A DNA stretch of 64,000 nucleotides from Pseudobacteroides cellulosolvens ATCC 35603 = DSM 2933 (GCF_001262605.1 NZ_LGTC01000001.1:4722001-4786000); one strand, 5' to 3'. Numbered from the stretch's first letter, positions 50,951 through 60,373 are shown. Program-made: numbers and translations. Notes: generated by a model from the letters alone, not told the origin.

Positions 50951-52735
50951 TTAAATTCTTTCTCTTTCCTCAAAATGAGTATGGAGCAGCCTGTGTGCAG
51001 TTTCCCCGAATGGTTCCCCCAAATATTCCTTATAAAGCTTTAATATCTCAGGATTCTCATGGGATTTTCTCATCTTTCTATTTTTATCTTCCCTATATAT
51101 TGCTTCCTGGCGTTTTTTCACTATTTCAAAGTTTCCGTGATGATAAGGCTGTCCTCCCCCTGCAATGCAGCCTCCTGGGCAAGCCATAATCTCAATTGCG
51201 TCATAGTGATCCTTTCCATCCCTTATGTCCTCCAAAAGAGTACGTGCATTTCCCAAGCCGCTTGCTATTCCTATCCTTAGGACCTTATCCCCAACCTGCA
51301 CCTCGGCCTTCCTAAGGCCATCCGCACCTCGCAGTTGGTCAAACTCTACTTTTTCCAGCTCTTTTCCTGTCATCCACTCATGGGCGGTTCGTATTGCTGC
51401 CTCAATAACCCCTCCGGTGGTACCGAACATAACTGCCGCTCCCGTATGCTCTCCCAAAGGCATATCAAAATCGCTATCGGGAAGGCTTTCAAAATCTATC
51501 CCAGCTTCCTTGATCATGTACCCCAACTCTCTTGTGGTAACTACTATATCGACATTATTATGCTCATCCTTTGTGAGTTCAGGCCTTTTAGCTTCTGCCT
51601 TTTTGGCTATGCAAGGCATAATGGAAACCACCACAATATTGTCAGGGTCTATGCCATTCTTCTCAGCATAATATGTTTTTGCAATAGTTCCGAACATTAT
51701 ATGTGGTGATTTACAGGTTGAAGGCACATCTAAAAGCTCTGGAAACTGATGTTCAATAAATTTTACCCAGGCAGGACAACAGCTTGTCAGAATAGGGAGG
51801 GTTTTGTTCTCCTTTATACGATAAATAAGTTCTGACGCTTCCTCCATTATGGTAAGGTCTGCACCAAAGTTTGTATCAAACACGCCATTAAAGCCCATGG
51901 CACGCAATGCTGAAACCATCTTACCCGTAACAATTGTTCCAGGCTCCATGTGGAACATTTCCCCGAGTGCAACACGGATTGCAGGTGCAGTCTGTACAAT
52001 CACATGCTTGTCAGGGTCATTTAATGCCTCCCAAACCTTGTCCACATGATAAACTTCAGTCAACGCTGCTGTAGGGCACACTTGTACACATTGACCGCAG
52101 TATGTACATGAGGATTCAACCATTGGAATGTTAAATGCAGGCCCTACAAAAGCATTAAAACCTCTGCTGATCCCTGATAAAATACCACAGGTCTGAACCT
52201 CATTACACATTGTTTCACATCGCCTGCAGTAAATGCATTTATCCGGATCTTTAACAATGGCATCGCTTGACATGTCTTTTGGATAATCCATTCTTTCCCC
52301 TTCCCAGGGTATATGTCTTACCTTTAACTCCTGTGCCAAAGCCTGGAGCTCACACTCCAAATTCCTTGGGCATGTAAAGCATTCATTGGGATGATTTGAC
52401 AATAAAAGCTCAACCGACATTCTTCTTGCTGTAATAGCTCTTAAGGTGCTTGTCAAAACCTCCATACCATCACTTACTTTTGTCACACATGCCGGAACAA
52501 GCTTATTCCTATTGCTCCTTGAATCAACAAGCTCAACCATGCATACCCTGCATGAGGCTGTTTTATTTACCATTTTTATATCATGTAAATCCAAATGGCA
52601 TAATGTAGGTATTTTCACTCCTGCTTCATGTGCTGCTTCCACAACTGATATACCTTTTGGAACCTTCATTTCCTTGTTGTTTATTTTAATGCTAACCATG
52701 GCTTTATCCTCGTGTTCAGCCGGATTTCCTGCCAT
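50951..52735 (-). CDS. hydA: [FeFe]-hydrogenase catalytic subunit HydA (NADH/ferredoxin-linked, bifurcating type)
   Basis: A 594-aa hydrogenase that makes or uses H2 at the H-cluster. The N-terminus carries a [2Fe-2S] domain (CHLDLHD..CRVCMVELV), the His/Cys cluster segment HPNECFTCPRNLEC, and two [4Fe-4S] sites (CIYCRRCETMC and CTYCGQCVQVCP). The H-cluster motifs are TSCCPAWVKF, MPCIAKKAEA and ACPGGCIAGGGQP. The gene order HydC-HydD-HydB-HydA indicates the trimeric, electron-confurcating enzyme that couples NADH and reduced ferredoxin to H2 (family knowledge). The start at 52735 has GGAGGG upstream. Confidence 0.95.
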   Translation of the reverse strand: MAGNPAEHEDKAMVSIKINNKEMKVPKGISVVEAAHEAGVKIPTLCHLDLHDIKMVNKTASCRVCMVELVDSRSNRNKLVPACVTKVSDGMEVLTSTLRAITARRMSVELLLSNHPNECFTCPRNLECELQALAQELKVRHIPWEGERMDYPKDMSSDAIVKDPDKCIYCRRCETMCNEVQTCGILSGISRGFNAFVGPAFNIPMVESSCTYCGQCVQVCPTAALTEVYHVDKVWEALNDPDKHVIVQTAPAIRVALGEMFHMEPGTIVTGKMVSALRAMGFNGVFDTNFGADLTIMEEASELIYRIKENKTLPILTSCCPAWVKFIEHQFPELLDVPSTCKSPHIMFGTIAKTYYAEKNGIDPDNIVVVSIMPCIAKKAEAKRPELTKDEHNNVDIVVTTRELGYMIKEAGIDFESLPDSDFDMPLGEHTGAAVMFGTTGGVIEAAIRTAHEWMTGKELEKVEFDQLRGADGLRKAEVQVGDKVLRIGIASGLGNARTLLEDIRDGKDHYDAIEIMACPGGCIAGGGQPYHHGNFEIVKKRQEAIYREDKNRKMRKSHENPEILKLYKEYLGEPFGETAHRLLHTHFEERERI

Positions 52736-52877
52736 AACAAACCCTCCATTTCAAAAAATACATTATTCAGGTATTTTTTGTATAATATCATTAATTCAGC
52801 TTTTTGAAATGTCCCATTGACTTGTCAATTTTTTGTTAATACCTTGCATGTTAATTTATAGCTCGTATTCAATAAAA

Positions 52878-54527
52878 TCATACTTTTAATCCAGGTTTGA
52901 ATTTGTTTTTGGCTTCATACCTGCCTTCTCCTCTTGGACTGTCCTCATCCTTTATGAAAGCCATATACTCATCCCAAAAATGCTTGAGTGTACTGATTAC
53001 CGGGTTTGGTGCTGTCTGACCAAGTCCGCACAGTGAGCCATCCTTAACCATATAAGCAAGCTGTTTTAGTGCATCTATATCCGACATGGTACCCTTCCCG
53101 CTGGTTATCTTATTTAAAATCTCATACATGCGTTTTGTTCCTATTCTACAGGGCGTGCATCTTCCACAGGACTCATCCATTGAAAACTCAAGATAAAACT
53201 TGGCAATTTTCACCATATTATCTCTTTCATCCATAACAATCATTCCACCCGATCCCATCATAGAACCTATTTCCAGAAGACTGTCATACTCTATAGGTAT
53301 ATCAAGGTGTTCTTCAGTCATGACACCGCCGGATGGTCCTCCTGTCTGCACAGCCTTAAACTTGTGTCCTCCAGGGATACCTCCTCCGATATCATATATG
53401 ATTTCCCTTAATGTAATTCCCATGGGCACTTCAATGAGCCCTACATTCTTAATTTTGCCGGCAAGTGCAAATACCTTTGTACCCTTACTTCTTTCGGTTC
53501 CCATAGAGGAAAACCATTCGGCACCACGCATTATTATCTGCGAAATATTGGCAAAGGTTTCAACGTTATTTACACAGGTAGGATGTCCCCAATAACCTTC
53601 CTCAGCTGGATAGGGCGGCTTATAGTTGGGTTCCCCTCTTTTACCTTCGCAGGAATTTATAAGCGCCGTTTCCTCCCCGCATACAAAAGCACCTGCTCCA
53701 AATTTTATTGCTATTTCAAAATTAAAACCTGTACCAAAAATATTTTTACCAAGCAAGCCATGTTCCTTTGCCTGCTTGATGGCTATATTCAATCTAGCTA
53801 TGGCAAGGGGATACTCCGCACGGATATATATTAGCCCTTTATCGGCACCGATTGCATACCCTCCTATTGCCATGGCCTCTATTACGCTGTGAGGATCACC
53901 CTCAAGTATGCTCCTGTCCATAAAAGCACCCGGATCACCCTCATCAGCATTACAAATAATGAATTTCTCAGGGCTCTGTTGCTTACGGGTTATATCCCAC
54001 TTTAAGCCCGTCGGAAATCCGCCGCCTCCTCGTCCACGCAAACCTGATTTCTTAACTTCCTCAATTACCTGTTCAGGTGTCATTGACATAAGAACCTTTC
54101 CTAATGCCTCATATCCTCCAAAAGCTATGTATTCATATATATCTTCCGGATTAATAAGACCGCAGTTACGCAGAGCTACCCGAAGCTGCTTTTTGTAAAA
54201 AGGCATTTCCTCCTGCCTGCTTACAATCTCATTTTTAATAGGTTCTCTGTATAAAAGCCTTTCAACAATTCTTCCCTTTATAATATGCTCATCTACAATT
54301 TCTTTAGCATCCTTAGGTCCTACAGATACATAGAACACATTGTCCGGTTCAACCTTTACTATTGGACCCTTTTCACAAAAGCCAAAGCAGCCGGTCTTAA
54401 TCACGTTTACTTCATTCTCATATCCTCTGGCTTTAACTATAAGTTCAAGGTTTTTAGCTACCTTTTCACTTTCACCTGCCAAGCACCCTGTACCGGTGCA
54501 AACCAAAATATTCGAACGTGTTGCCAC
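52878..54527 (-). CDS. hydB: NADH-binding hydrogenase subunit HydB (NuoF-like)
   Basis: A 549-aa flavoprotein subunit that passes electrons between NADH and HydA. It has an N-terminal [2Fe-2S] thioredoxin-like domain (VCTGTGCLAG, KTGCFGFCEKGP), a NuoF FMN/NADH domain (LRGRGGGGFPTGLKWD, CNADEGDPGAFMDR) and the C-terminal [4Fe-4S] motif SCGRCTPCRIGTKRM. It ends soon after (RYEAKNKFKPGLKV) without the two [4Fe-4S] ferredoxin repeats found at the C-terminus of many HydB proteins. No frameshift into such a domain is seen downstream. A 142-bp gap separates it from hydA. Confidence 0.93.
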   Translation of the reverse strand: MATRSNILVCTGTGCLAGESEKVAKNLELIVKARGYENEVNVIKTGCFGFCEKGPIVKVEPDNVFYVSVGPKDAKEIVDEHIIKGRIVERLLYREPIKNEIVSRQEEMPFYKKQLRVALRNCGLINPEDIYEYIAFGGYEALGKVLMSMTPEQVIEEVKKSGLRGRGGGGFPTGLKWDITRKQQSPEKFIICNADEGDPGAFMDRSILEGDPHSVIEAMAIGGYAIGADKGLIYIRAEYPLAIARLNIAIKQAKEHGLLGKNIFGTGFNFEIAIKFGAGAFVCGEETALINSCEGKRGEPNYKPPYPAEEGYWGHPTCVNNVETFANISQIIMRGAEWFSSMGTERSKGTKVFALAGKIKNVGLIEVPMGITLREIIYDIGGGIPGGHKFKAVQTGGPSGGVMTEEHLDIPIEYDSLLEIGSMMGSGGMIVMDERDNMVKIAKFYLEFSMDESCGRCTPCRIGTKRMYEILNKITSGKGTMSDIDALKQLAYMVKDGSLCGLGQTAPNPVISTLKHFWDEYMAFIKDEDSPRGEGRYEAKNKFKPGLKV

Positions 54528-54539
54528 AGTAATCCCCTC

Positions 54540-54932
54540 CTATGCCCTTTCAAAATCCACTTTTAGCAGTAGATCGTTCAAGGGTTGTCCACCTTTTATG
54601 TGACTGTTTATAATACCTGAAACCTTGTCCTTTTTTACATTCCCATACAAAACAGGCTTTTGTCCAGGCATGTTGACCTGAACCGTCGGTTCTGAATGAC
54701 AATACCCTATGCATCCGACAGTTATAACTTTTATGTTATTAAGCCCTTGATTATTTATTTCTTCAACAAAGGCATTCAGTGTTTCCCTTGCTCCTGAAGA
54801 AATACCGCATGTAGCCATACCTATAAGTATTTCAATTTTACCATCAGGGTTATCGCCGCTTTGTCTTAATTTAACCTTGTTTTGATGTTCTTCTCTTATT
54901 TTACGGAGCTCTTCCATAGATTTAATGCTCAT
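54540..54932 (-). CDS. [2Fe-2S] thioredoxin-like protein (HydD-like)
   Basis: A 130-aa ferredoxin-like protein of the kind often encoded between HydC and HydB. The Cys-containing segments are GMATCGISSGARETL near residues 38-52 and VGCIGYCHSEPTVQV near 73-87, suggesting one [2Fe-2S] cluster. It lies 12 bases before hydB in the operon. The role is inferred to be auxiliary electron transfer; it is not essential for activity in characterised trimers (family knowledge, not checked). Confidence 0.85.
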   Translation of the reverse strand: MSIKSMEELRKIREEHQNKVKLRQSGDNPDGKIEILIGMATCGISSGARETLNAFVEEINNQGLNNIKVITVGCIGYCHSEPTVQVNMPGQKPVLYGNVKKDKVSGIINSHIKGGQPLNDLLLKVDFERA

Positions 54933-55006
54933 TGTACACCGCCCTTGCCATTTCTTAATAAGCTTACATAATCTATATGAAAAGTGTAAGTATTATTACT
55001 TTTCAT

Positions 55007-55531
55007 CTATTTTCTATAGCTTTCCAATATGCCGTCCAGTTCTTCTTCCTTAACACGCCCATAGACCTTATCATCGATCATCATTACTGGTGCTAAACCA
55101 CACGCACCTACACACCTGATATCCTTCAATGTAAACAAACCATCCTCTGTTATTTCGTTAGACTCTATGTTAAGCTTTTCTTTAAGCCGCTCCATTATTT
55201 TGTCTGCTCCTTTAACAAAGCATGCCGTCCCCATACACACGCTTATAGTATGCTTACCCCGCGGCTTTGTGGTAAAGTATGAGTAAAAGCTGACAACACC
55301 AAAAACTTCTGCCCCTGGAATCCCCAGCTTTCTGGCTACAAAAAGCTGTACATCCCTTGGCAGGTATCCAAACAAGCTTTGAGCCTTATGCAATATTTCT
55401 ATCAATGCACCCTGTGTAGTTCCCAACCCCTCGATAAAAGCTTCAAGTTCATCAAACTTCTCACGGGGCAATTCCTCTTCAACCTGTGCTGTGACGCTTA
55501 TTTCCTGTGCCTTTGTCATTGAATCAACCAC
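55007..55531 (-). CDS. hydC: NuoE-like hydrogenase subunit HydC
   Basis: A 174-aa [2Fe-2S] thioredoxin-fold subunit. The cluster ligands are in SVCMGTACFVKG and RCVGACGLAPVMMI (C-x4-C and C-x3-C). The N-terminal helical part has LIEILHKAQSLFGYLP, as in NuoE. It is the first gene of the hydrogenase operon, divergent from the orphan Rad50-like gene. GGTAGTGG precedes the predicted start near 55531; the exact start codon is uncertain within a few codons. Confidence 0.93.
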   Translation of the reverse strand: MVDSMTKAQEISVTAQVEEELPREKFDELEAFIEGLGTTQGALIEILHKAQSLFGYLPRDVQLFVARKLGIPGAEVFGVVSFYSYFTTKPRGKHTISVCMGTACFVKGADKIMERLKEKLNIESNEITEDGLFTLKDIRCVGACGLAPVMMIDDKVYGRVKEEELDGILESYRK

Positions 55532-55586
55532 TACCTTTTTATTTTGTATATACTATAATTTGCCTTGGAAACTCAGTTTTTATACC

Positions 55587-55603
55587 AACTAAATATTTTA
55601 GTT
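55587..55603. promoter_or_regulatory. Perfect inverted repeat upstream of the hydrogenase operon
   Basis: AACTAAA-TAT-TTTAGTT lies 56 bases before hydC in the divergent intergenic region. It may be an operator. It does not match the Rex consensus as I know it. Confidence 0.4.
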
Positions 55604-55665
55604 TTCACTAGCATCCCAAAATATGCTATAATGTATTAAAATCTAGTTGACACAAGGTGTAGCAA

Positions 55666-57207
55666 ATGATAATTAAAAAAATAGAAATTGCAGGCTTTAA
55701 GAATGTGCCTTTTCATGAGCCGAAAACTTTTAACTTCTATCCAGACACTTTAATACAGGGAGAAAATTACTCAGGCAAAACATCCCTCGGTGATGCTCTT
55801 TGCTGGGTTTTCTGCGGCTGCAGTGCAACAGGCATAACGGCTGAGTATCTTCTTCGCAACAATGACAGTACAAAAACGGTTGTTGAAGTCTTCTTTGAAG
55901 ACAACTCGGGAAATGAGCATTCGTTGCTGAGAGAACAGAGTCAAGAAACGGGAAAGCACCATAGGCTGATTTTAGACGGAATGCCTGTGAAGGATTCTGA
56001 TTTGGCTCCCTACATCATGGATAAGGATATATTTTTATCAACCTTTATGATAGGTTATTTTACCAGATTATCTTCAAAGGTTGCCAGTGAACTCTTAATG
56101 AGCATTCTTCCATTCCCGTCAAACCAATCTATCTTAAAGAAAGTTGAATCGGATTTACGACAGTACCTTCCCGCAGAAGATGGGTTTGATTCGAATATAT
56201 TTCTTAAGAATATGCGATCTGATCTCAAAACTGTTGAGGATGAAATAAAAATTTGGACAGAAAAACAAAGACAGGCTGAAGAGCAAATTAAAAAAGCACC
56301 TTCCGGTGATATGGTTGATGAATCTCAGATAAAGTCAAGAGTCAGCATGCTTGAAGCACGCAAGGAAAACCTTATTAAGGCTTCAGTTCAAAATAACACT
56401 GCAAGTTTTCTAGAGAGTAAACTTTCCATATTAAGGCTTGAAATACAATCCCTCAAAAACCGTATAAAAAAGAGCATTCCAGAGTTCAACAGAAACTGTC
56501 CTACATGCGGTCAGCCCATACCTGAGGCTGAAATACGGAAGATGACGGAAAAAATAGAAGCGGATAACGAATTGCTTAAGTCCAATCTGGAGAGTTTAAT
56601 GAAATCCGAAGCAGATTTGCTGAAAAAAATTGAAGAGGAACAAATAAAACCCAATGAAACTAATGCTATCAAAGAAGAACTTGATGCTGTTTCAAAAGAG
56701 CTGGAAACCGTAAAGGCTGAATATGATAAAATTATAAGGCAGAATGAAGCCTTACGTTCACAAAAAAACATATATGAGCGTGCTTTAGAGTCTATTGAAG
56801 CTTCAAAACAAAACCTGGAAAAGCTCTCAGCAAAGCGTTACCAGATTAATAGATCAATAACAGCAGTGTCACAATATAACTCCATAAAGGCTGATTTACA
56901 ATACGATACCATACGCGGAAGCCTTAAAAATGTTTCGATACGCCTACAGAAAGTGATGCCAAGCACAAATGAACTAAGAGATTGTTTTGAAATACTGTAT
57001 AAAGGACGTGAGCTTCATATTATAAGCACCTCTGAATCCATCCGTGCAGGCCTAGAAATTTCTGCATTGATTAATGCCAAGGTAAACCTCAAACTTCCGA
57101 TATTTATCGATAATGCAGAAAGCATTACACATTACGAAAAACCTTCGGTTCAAGTATTTGAAGCGAAGGTTGCAAAGGGTATTGATATTACAGTATCACC
57201 TATATAA
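55666..57207 (+). CDS. Orphan Rad50/SbcC-like ATPase
   Basis: A 513-aa SMC-type ATPase with a Walker A variant GENYSGKTSLGDAL near residues 32-45, a coiled-coil central part (about 175-400) with a CPTCGQP hook-like motif near 281-287, and a C-terminal lobe with a degenerate signature (TSESIRAGLEIS) and PIFIDNAESI as Walker B. The Walker B has Asn where Rad50 and SbcC have Glu. The coiled coil is short for Rad50. No Mre11/SbcD nuclease is adjacent. Similar proteins occur near phage-type recombination genes (from memory). It has a TATAAT-type -10 upstream and a strong terminator. Function unknown. Confidence 0.8.
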   Translation: MIIKKIEIAGFKNVPFHEPKTFNFYPDTLIQGENYSGKTSLGDALCWVFCGCSATGITAEYLLRNNDSTKTVVEVFFEDNSGNEHSLLREQSQETGKHHRLILDGMPVKDSDLAPYIMDKDIFLSTFMIGYFTRLSSKVASELLMSILPFPSNQSILKKVESDLRQYLPAEDGFDSNIFLKNMRSDLKTVEDEIKIWTEKQRQAEEQIKKAPSGDMVDESQIKSRVSMLEARKENLIKASVQNNTASFLESKLSILRLEIQSLKNRIKKSIPEFNRNCPTCGQPIPEAEIRKMTEKIEADNELLKSNLESLMKSEADLLKKIEEEQIKPNETNAIKEELDAVSKELETVKAEYDKIIRQNEALRSQKNIYERALESIEASKQNLEKLSAKRYQINRSITAVSQYNSIKADLQYDTIRGSLKNVSIRLQKVMPSTNELRDCFEILYKGRELHIISTSESIRAGLEISALINAKVNLKLPIFIDNAESITHYEKPSVQVFEAKVAKGIDITVSPI

Positions 57208-57250
57208 TCTGAAATATGCATAACTTTTGCATATTTCAGATTATATTCAT
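57203..57250 (+). terminator. Terminator of the Rad50-like gene
   Basis: TATAATCTGAAATATGCA and TGCATATTTCAGATTATA form an 18-bp perfect stem overlapping the stop codon, followed by TTCATTTATT. Confidence 0.8.
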
Positions 57251-57276
57251 TTATTCATAACGTCATAGTTGCAAGA

Positions 57277-58497
57277 TCACTCTGTGATCTTACCTCTTGT
57301 AAAAAAACGTTTTATCTTAAGTACCCCTCTTATGATACTAAGCAGCGGACCACTCCACCATGGCTCCATTTCTTTTTTTACATTCTTAAGGTCTTTCCTA
57401 ATTTCGATATGCTGCGGGCATGCCTTTTCACATTTACCACAGTCTATACATTTTGAAGCTAGAGAGTTCCTTCCTCCTGTAGCACCACCGCCAAACATTA
57501 GGTATTGAAACCTTAGATGCTTATTCTTGAACAAGTGCTTGCTGTTATAGTAGCTAAAGCAGAAGGGTATATTGACTCCCGCCGGACAAGGCAGGCAGTA
57601 TGCACAGCCGGTACATCCTACTTTCATTAACCTTAGATAAGTCTCCTTTACCTCCTTGTATATACTATGTTCATCCTCAGTTATTGTATTGGGCTTTACC
57701 TCGCATGCAAGCTTTATATTTTCTTCTATATGGCTTTCTTCATTCATGCCTGAAAGTACAACACCTACTTCAGGCTGGTTCCAAAGCCACCTTAGTGCCC
57801 AATCCACATAGGATCGGTTGACTTTAGCTTTATTCCATATCTTTTTGATTTCATCAGGCATTTTCCCAACAAGGCTCCCTCCTCTAAGAGGCTCCATAAT
57901 AGCAACACCAATACCTTTGGAGTGTGCATACTTAAGTCCATCCACCCCAGCCTGGTTTGTTTCATCTATATAGTTATATTGTATCTGACAAAAGTCCCAG
58001 TTATAATCATCTATTAACACCTTGAAATCATTCTTGTCACCATGGTATGAAAAACCAATATTTCTAATTACGCCCTTTGCCTTCATTTCCTCCAAAAAAC
58101 TCATAAGTCCGTTGGCTTTGGCCTTTTCCCACCCCTTTATGTCCTGTAAGGCATGAAGCAGATAATAGTCTATATAATCAGTCTTAAGCCTTTCAAGCTG
58201 GGTATTGAGAATACTTTCCATGTCCTTCCTGCTGTTAACCAAATAGGGAGGAATTTTTGTAGCAATCATAACTTTATTGCGAACTCCATTCTTATGAAGA
58301 ATAGAGCCTAAGGCAGCTTCGCTTCCGATGTACAAATATGCAGTATCAAAATAGTTTACCCCTCTCTCAATAGCTGACATAATCTGCTTTTCTGTTCTCT
58401 CCATATCTGTCTTTCCATTTTTAGTTGGAAACCTCATACATCCATATCCTAAAATAGATGCTTCATCTCCATTTTTACCAACTCTTCTGTACTGCAT
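57277..58497 (-). CDS. Aldo/keto reductase with C-terminal ferredoxin domain
   Basis: A 406-aa protein: an AKR barrel (about residues 1-270) with GYGCMRFPTKNGKTD, NYFDTAYLYIGSEAALG (Asp/Tyr of the catalytic set), IATKIPPY and the long YYLLHALQD segment, followed by a cysteine-rich domain. Cys motifs GCTGCAYCLPCPAGV and CIDCGKCEKACPQHI are ferredoxin-like [4Fe-4S] sites. This combination is common in clostridia; substrate and electron partner are unknown. The stop codon lies inside a small hairpin (AAGATCAC/GTGATCTT). It follows the YbaK-domain gene by 4 bases. Confidence 0.9.
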   Translation of the reverse strand: MQYRRVGKNGDEASILGYGCMRFPTKNGKTDMERTEKQIMSAIERGVNYFDTAYLYIGSEAALGSILHKNGVRNKVMIATKIPPYLVNSRKDMESILNTQLERLKTDYIDYYLLHALQDIKGWEKAKANGLMSFLEEMKAKGVIRNIGFSYHGDKNDFKVLIDDYNWDFCQIQYNYIDETNQAGVDGLKYAHSKGIGVAIMEPLRGGSLVGKMPDEIKKIWNKAKVNRSYVDWALRWLWNQPEVGVVLSGMNEESHIEENIKLACEVKPNTITEDEHSIYKEVKETYLRLMKVGCTGCAYCLPCPAGVNIPFCFSYYNSKHLFKNKHLRFQYLMFGGGATGGRNSLASKCIDCGKCEKACPQHIEIRKDLKNVKKEMEPWWSGPLLSIIRGVLKIKRFFTRGKITE

Positions 58498-58501
58498 ACA
58501 A

Positions 58502-59002
58502 TCACTCCTTTGTGATTTTTACAAATCTATATTCATTTCCCGACCACTTGATAAACTTTTCAAAATCTTCATATGACAAAACAAGAGTTGCAGTGTTTAT
58601 GTTGGGATGGAAGCATACCATACCTGATTTAGGTAAATCTTCATCTATCAAAACAGTAACAGATTTACTCTCATCATAAACTATTCCAAAAGGGCTTACT
58701 GACCCAGGTGTCACCCTTAAAAGCCTTAAAAGGTCATCCTCACTTCCGAATACAAGCCTGCTTGCCCTAACCTGCTTTCTGACAGTATTTGAATGAACCT
58801 TCTTATCTTCCAGACAAACTAGCAGATAATACTTATCCGATGTTTTATCATAGAAAAATAAATTCTTACATCCATCAGCTTGAAATTTTCCATATATTTT
58901 TGCTTCCGAAACGGTATAAATAGGAGGATGAGTTACTCTCGTAAAAGTAATTCCCAAATCATCCAAAGTTTTTAATATTAATTCTTCACATTCATTTATC
59001 AT
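58502..59002 (-). CDS. YbaK/ProX-type aminoacyl-tRNA deacylase-like protein
   Basis: A 166-aa YbaK/EbsC-domain protein. Free-standing members deacylate mischarged tRNAs, typically Ala-tRNA-Pro or Cys-tRNA-Pro (family knowledge). Motifs include THPPIYTVSEAKI near residues 20-32, the conserved Lys in LEDKKVHSNTVRK near 68-80, and TPGSVSPFGIVYD near 98-110. It forms a two-gene operon with the aldo/keto reductase. PrdX-type proteins look alike, so the precise substrate is uncertain. Confidence 0.85.
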   Translation of the reverse strand: MINECEELILKTLDDLGITFTRVTHPPIYTVSEAKIYGKFQADGCKNLFFYDKTSDKYYLLVCLEDKKVHSNTVRKQVRASRLVFGSEDDLLRLLRVTPGSVSPFGIVYDESKSVTVLIDEDLPKSGMVCFHPNINTATLVLSYEDFEKFIKWSGNEYRFVKITKE

Positions 59003-59122
59003 GTATTCATCTGACCTCTTTTAATATAGCTCTATCAATTTTGTATGAGTAATATTATACATTAAATGATAAAAAAAGTACACTCATAGAATCCACTATT
59101 TGCCAAAGGATTTTTTTACTTA

Positions 59123-59130
59123 TCGTCGAA
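59123..59130 (+). promoter_or_regulatory. Possible Spo0A box upstream of the RsbU-like gene
   Basis: TCGTCGAA (one mismatch to the 0A box) is about 60 bases before the regulator start, next to a TATAAAAT-like -10 at 59138-59145. The surrounding bases are shared with the site at 50542. Confidence 0.35.
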
Positions 59131-59189
59131 TTTAGTATATAAAATCTAATATTTCTGTTGCATATTACCACATAATAATTGAGGTACCT

Positions 59190-60359
59190 ATGAAAAATTG
59201 GAAGTTTCTCATTATAGATGATAGTAATATTAGCATTAGAATCCTTGAAGATATTTTTATCAGTAACGGATATACAGATATCAAATCGGTAAACAGTGCT
59301 AATGAAGCTATAGACTATCTCCTGTCCATAAATTATGCCAGCGTTGACACACCAGTTGATATAATAATAACCGATCTATTTATGCCAGGTCTTGATGGTA
59401 TTGAATTATGCAGAAAAATTCATAGAATTGATAAGTACAAAGATATTCCAATAGTCATGTTGACTTCAATAAACGATATTGACAGACTTAAAGAAGCATT
59501 TGAAGCAGGCATTACCGACTATATACACAAACCATTTACTCCCATTGAGCTGTTAATTCGCATTAAATCAATTTTAAATTTTCGGGAGGAAGTAGAAAAA
59601 AGGCAGTTAAGAGAGTTGGAAATTGAAATGATAAATCAAAATCTTATTGAAGATTTAACAATAGCAAACCATCTTCAATATCAAATGCTGCCAAAAAATA
59701 TTATATCTGAATCATTATCAATAAAAGGATATTATTTGCCTGTAACCTTCCTTGGAGGCGATTTGTATTATTGGCATCAGATAGGCAATGGAAAATACGG
59801 AGTCGCACTTATGGATGTAATGGGCCATGGAACAGCTACCTCAATGATATGCATGTACATAAGGTCACTGCTGCCTGAATTGGTGTGCAAAAGTGCCGAC
59901 TCGGTTGATTTAGTCCGGGTCCTTAACAAATATATGTATGAATTTAATAAACAGCTTACCCAAAACCAATATTACTTTACCATGATTTATATAATAGCGG
60001 ATGTCTTAAATAAAACAATTGAATATGTAAATGCAGGACACCCGCCTGTTTATTTTATTGAAAATTCAAAGGATTTATTGTGTTTGGATACAGGCTGCAT
60101 ACCTATTGGCATCATGGAGGATATAGAAATAACCAATGAAATTGTCAAATATAGTGAAACATCTTGCATACTTATGTACTCAGACGGATTATATGACCTA
60201 ATCAGAGACAATAACATCACTTTTGAATATATAATAAGCCTTATAGATATAAACAACTTTGATAGTAGCATAACGCCACAGTTTGAAAACTTTCTTGATC
60301 AAATAAAGTCAATGCCTCGAATAGATGATATATCTGTAGTCACTCTGGAACTTCGTTGA
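59190..60359 (+). CDS. Response regulator with PP2C (SpoIIE/RsbU-type) phosphatase output
   Basis: A 389-aa protein. The receiver domain (about residues 1-125) has the phosphoacceptor Asp in IIITDLFMPGLDG and the Thr and Lys in VMLTSIND and YIHKPFTP. A coiled coil (about 128-160) leads to a PP2C domain (about 165-389) with metal ligands in TFLGGDLYYW and VALMDVMGHGTATS, and SDGLYDLIRDN near the end. It should dephosphorylate an anti-anti-sigma (RsbV/SpoIIAA-like) protein when its receiver is active. It forms an operon with the following RsbW- and RsbV-like genes. Confidence 0.93.
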   Translation: MKNWKFLIIDDSNISIRILEDIFISNGYTDIKSVNSANEAIDYLLSINYASVDTPVDIIITDLFMPGLDGIELCRKIHRIDKYKDIPIVMLTSINDIDRLKEAFEAGITDYIHKPFTPIELLIRIKSILNFREEVEKRQLRELEIEMINQNLIEDLTIANHLQYQMLPKNIISESLSIKGYYLPVTFLGGDLYYWHQIGNGKYGVALMDVMGHGTATSMICMYIRSLLPELVCKSADSVDLVRVLNKYMYEFNKQLTQNQYYFTMIYIIADVLNKTIEYVNAGHPPVYFIENSKDLLCLDTGCIPIGIMEDIEITNEIVKYSETSCILMYSDGLYDLIRDNNITFEYIISLIDINNFDSSITPQFENFLDQIKSMPRIDDISVVTLELR

Positions 60360-60373
60360 AATCAGGTGGAAAA

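Noticed and set aside
55587..55603. Rex operator at the hydrogenase promoter
   Set aside because: The palindrome AACTAAA-TAT-TTTAGTT does not fit the TTGTTAA-type Rex site; recorded only as an unnamed inverted repeat.
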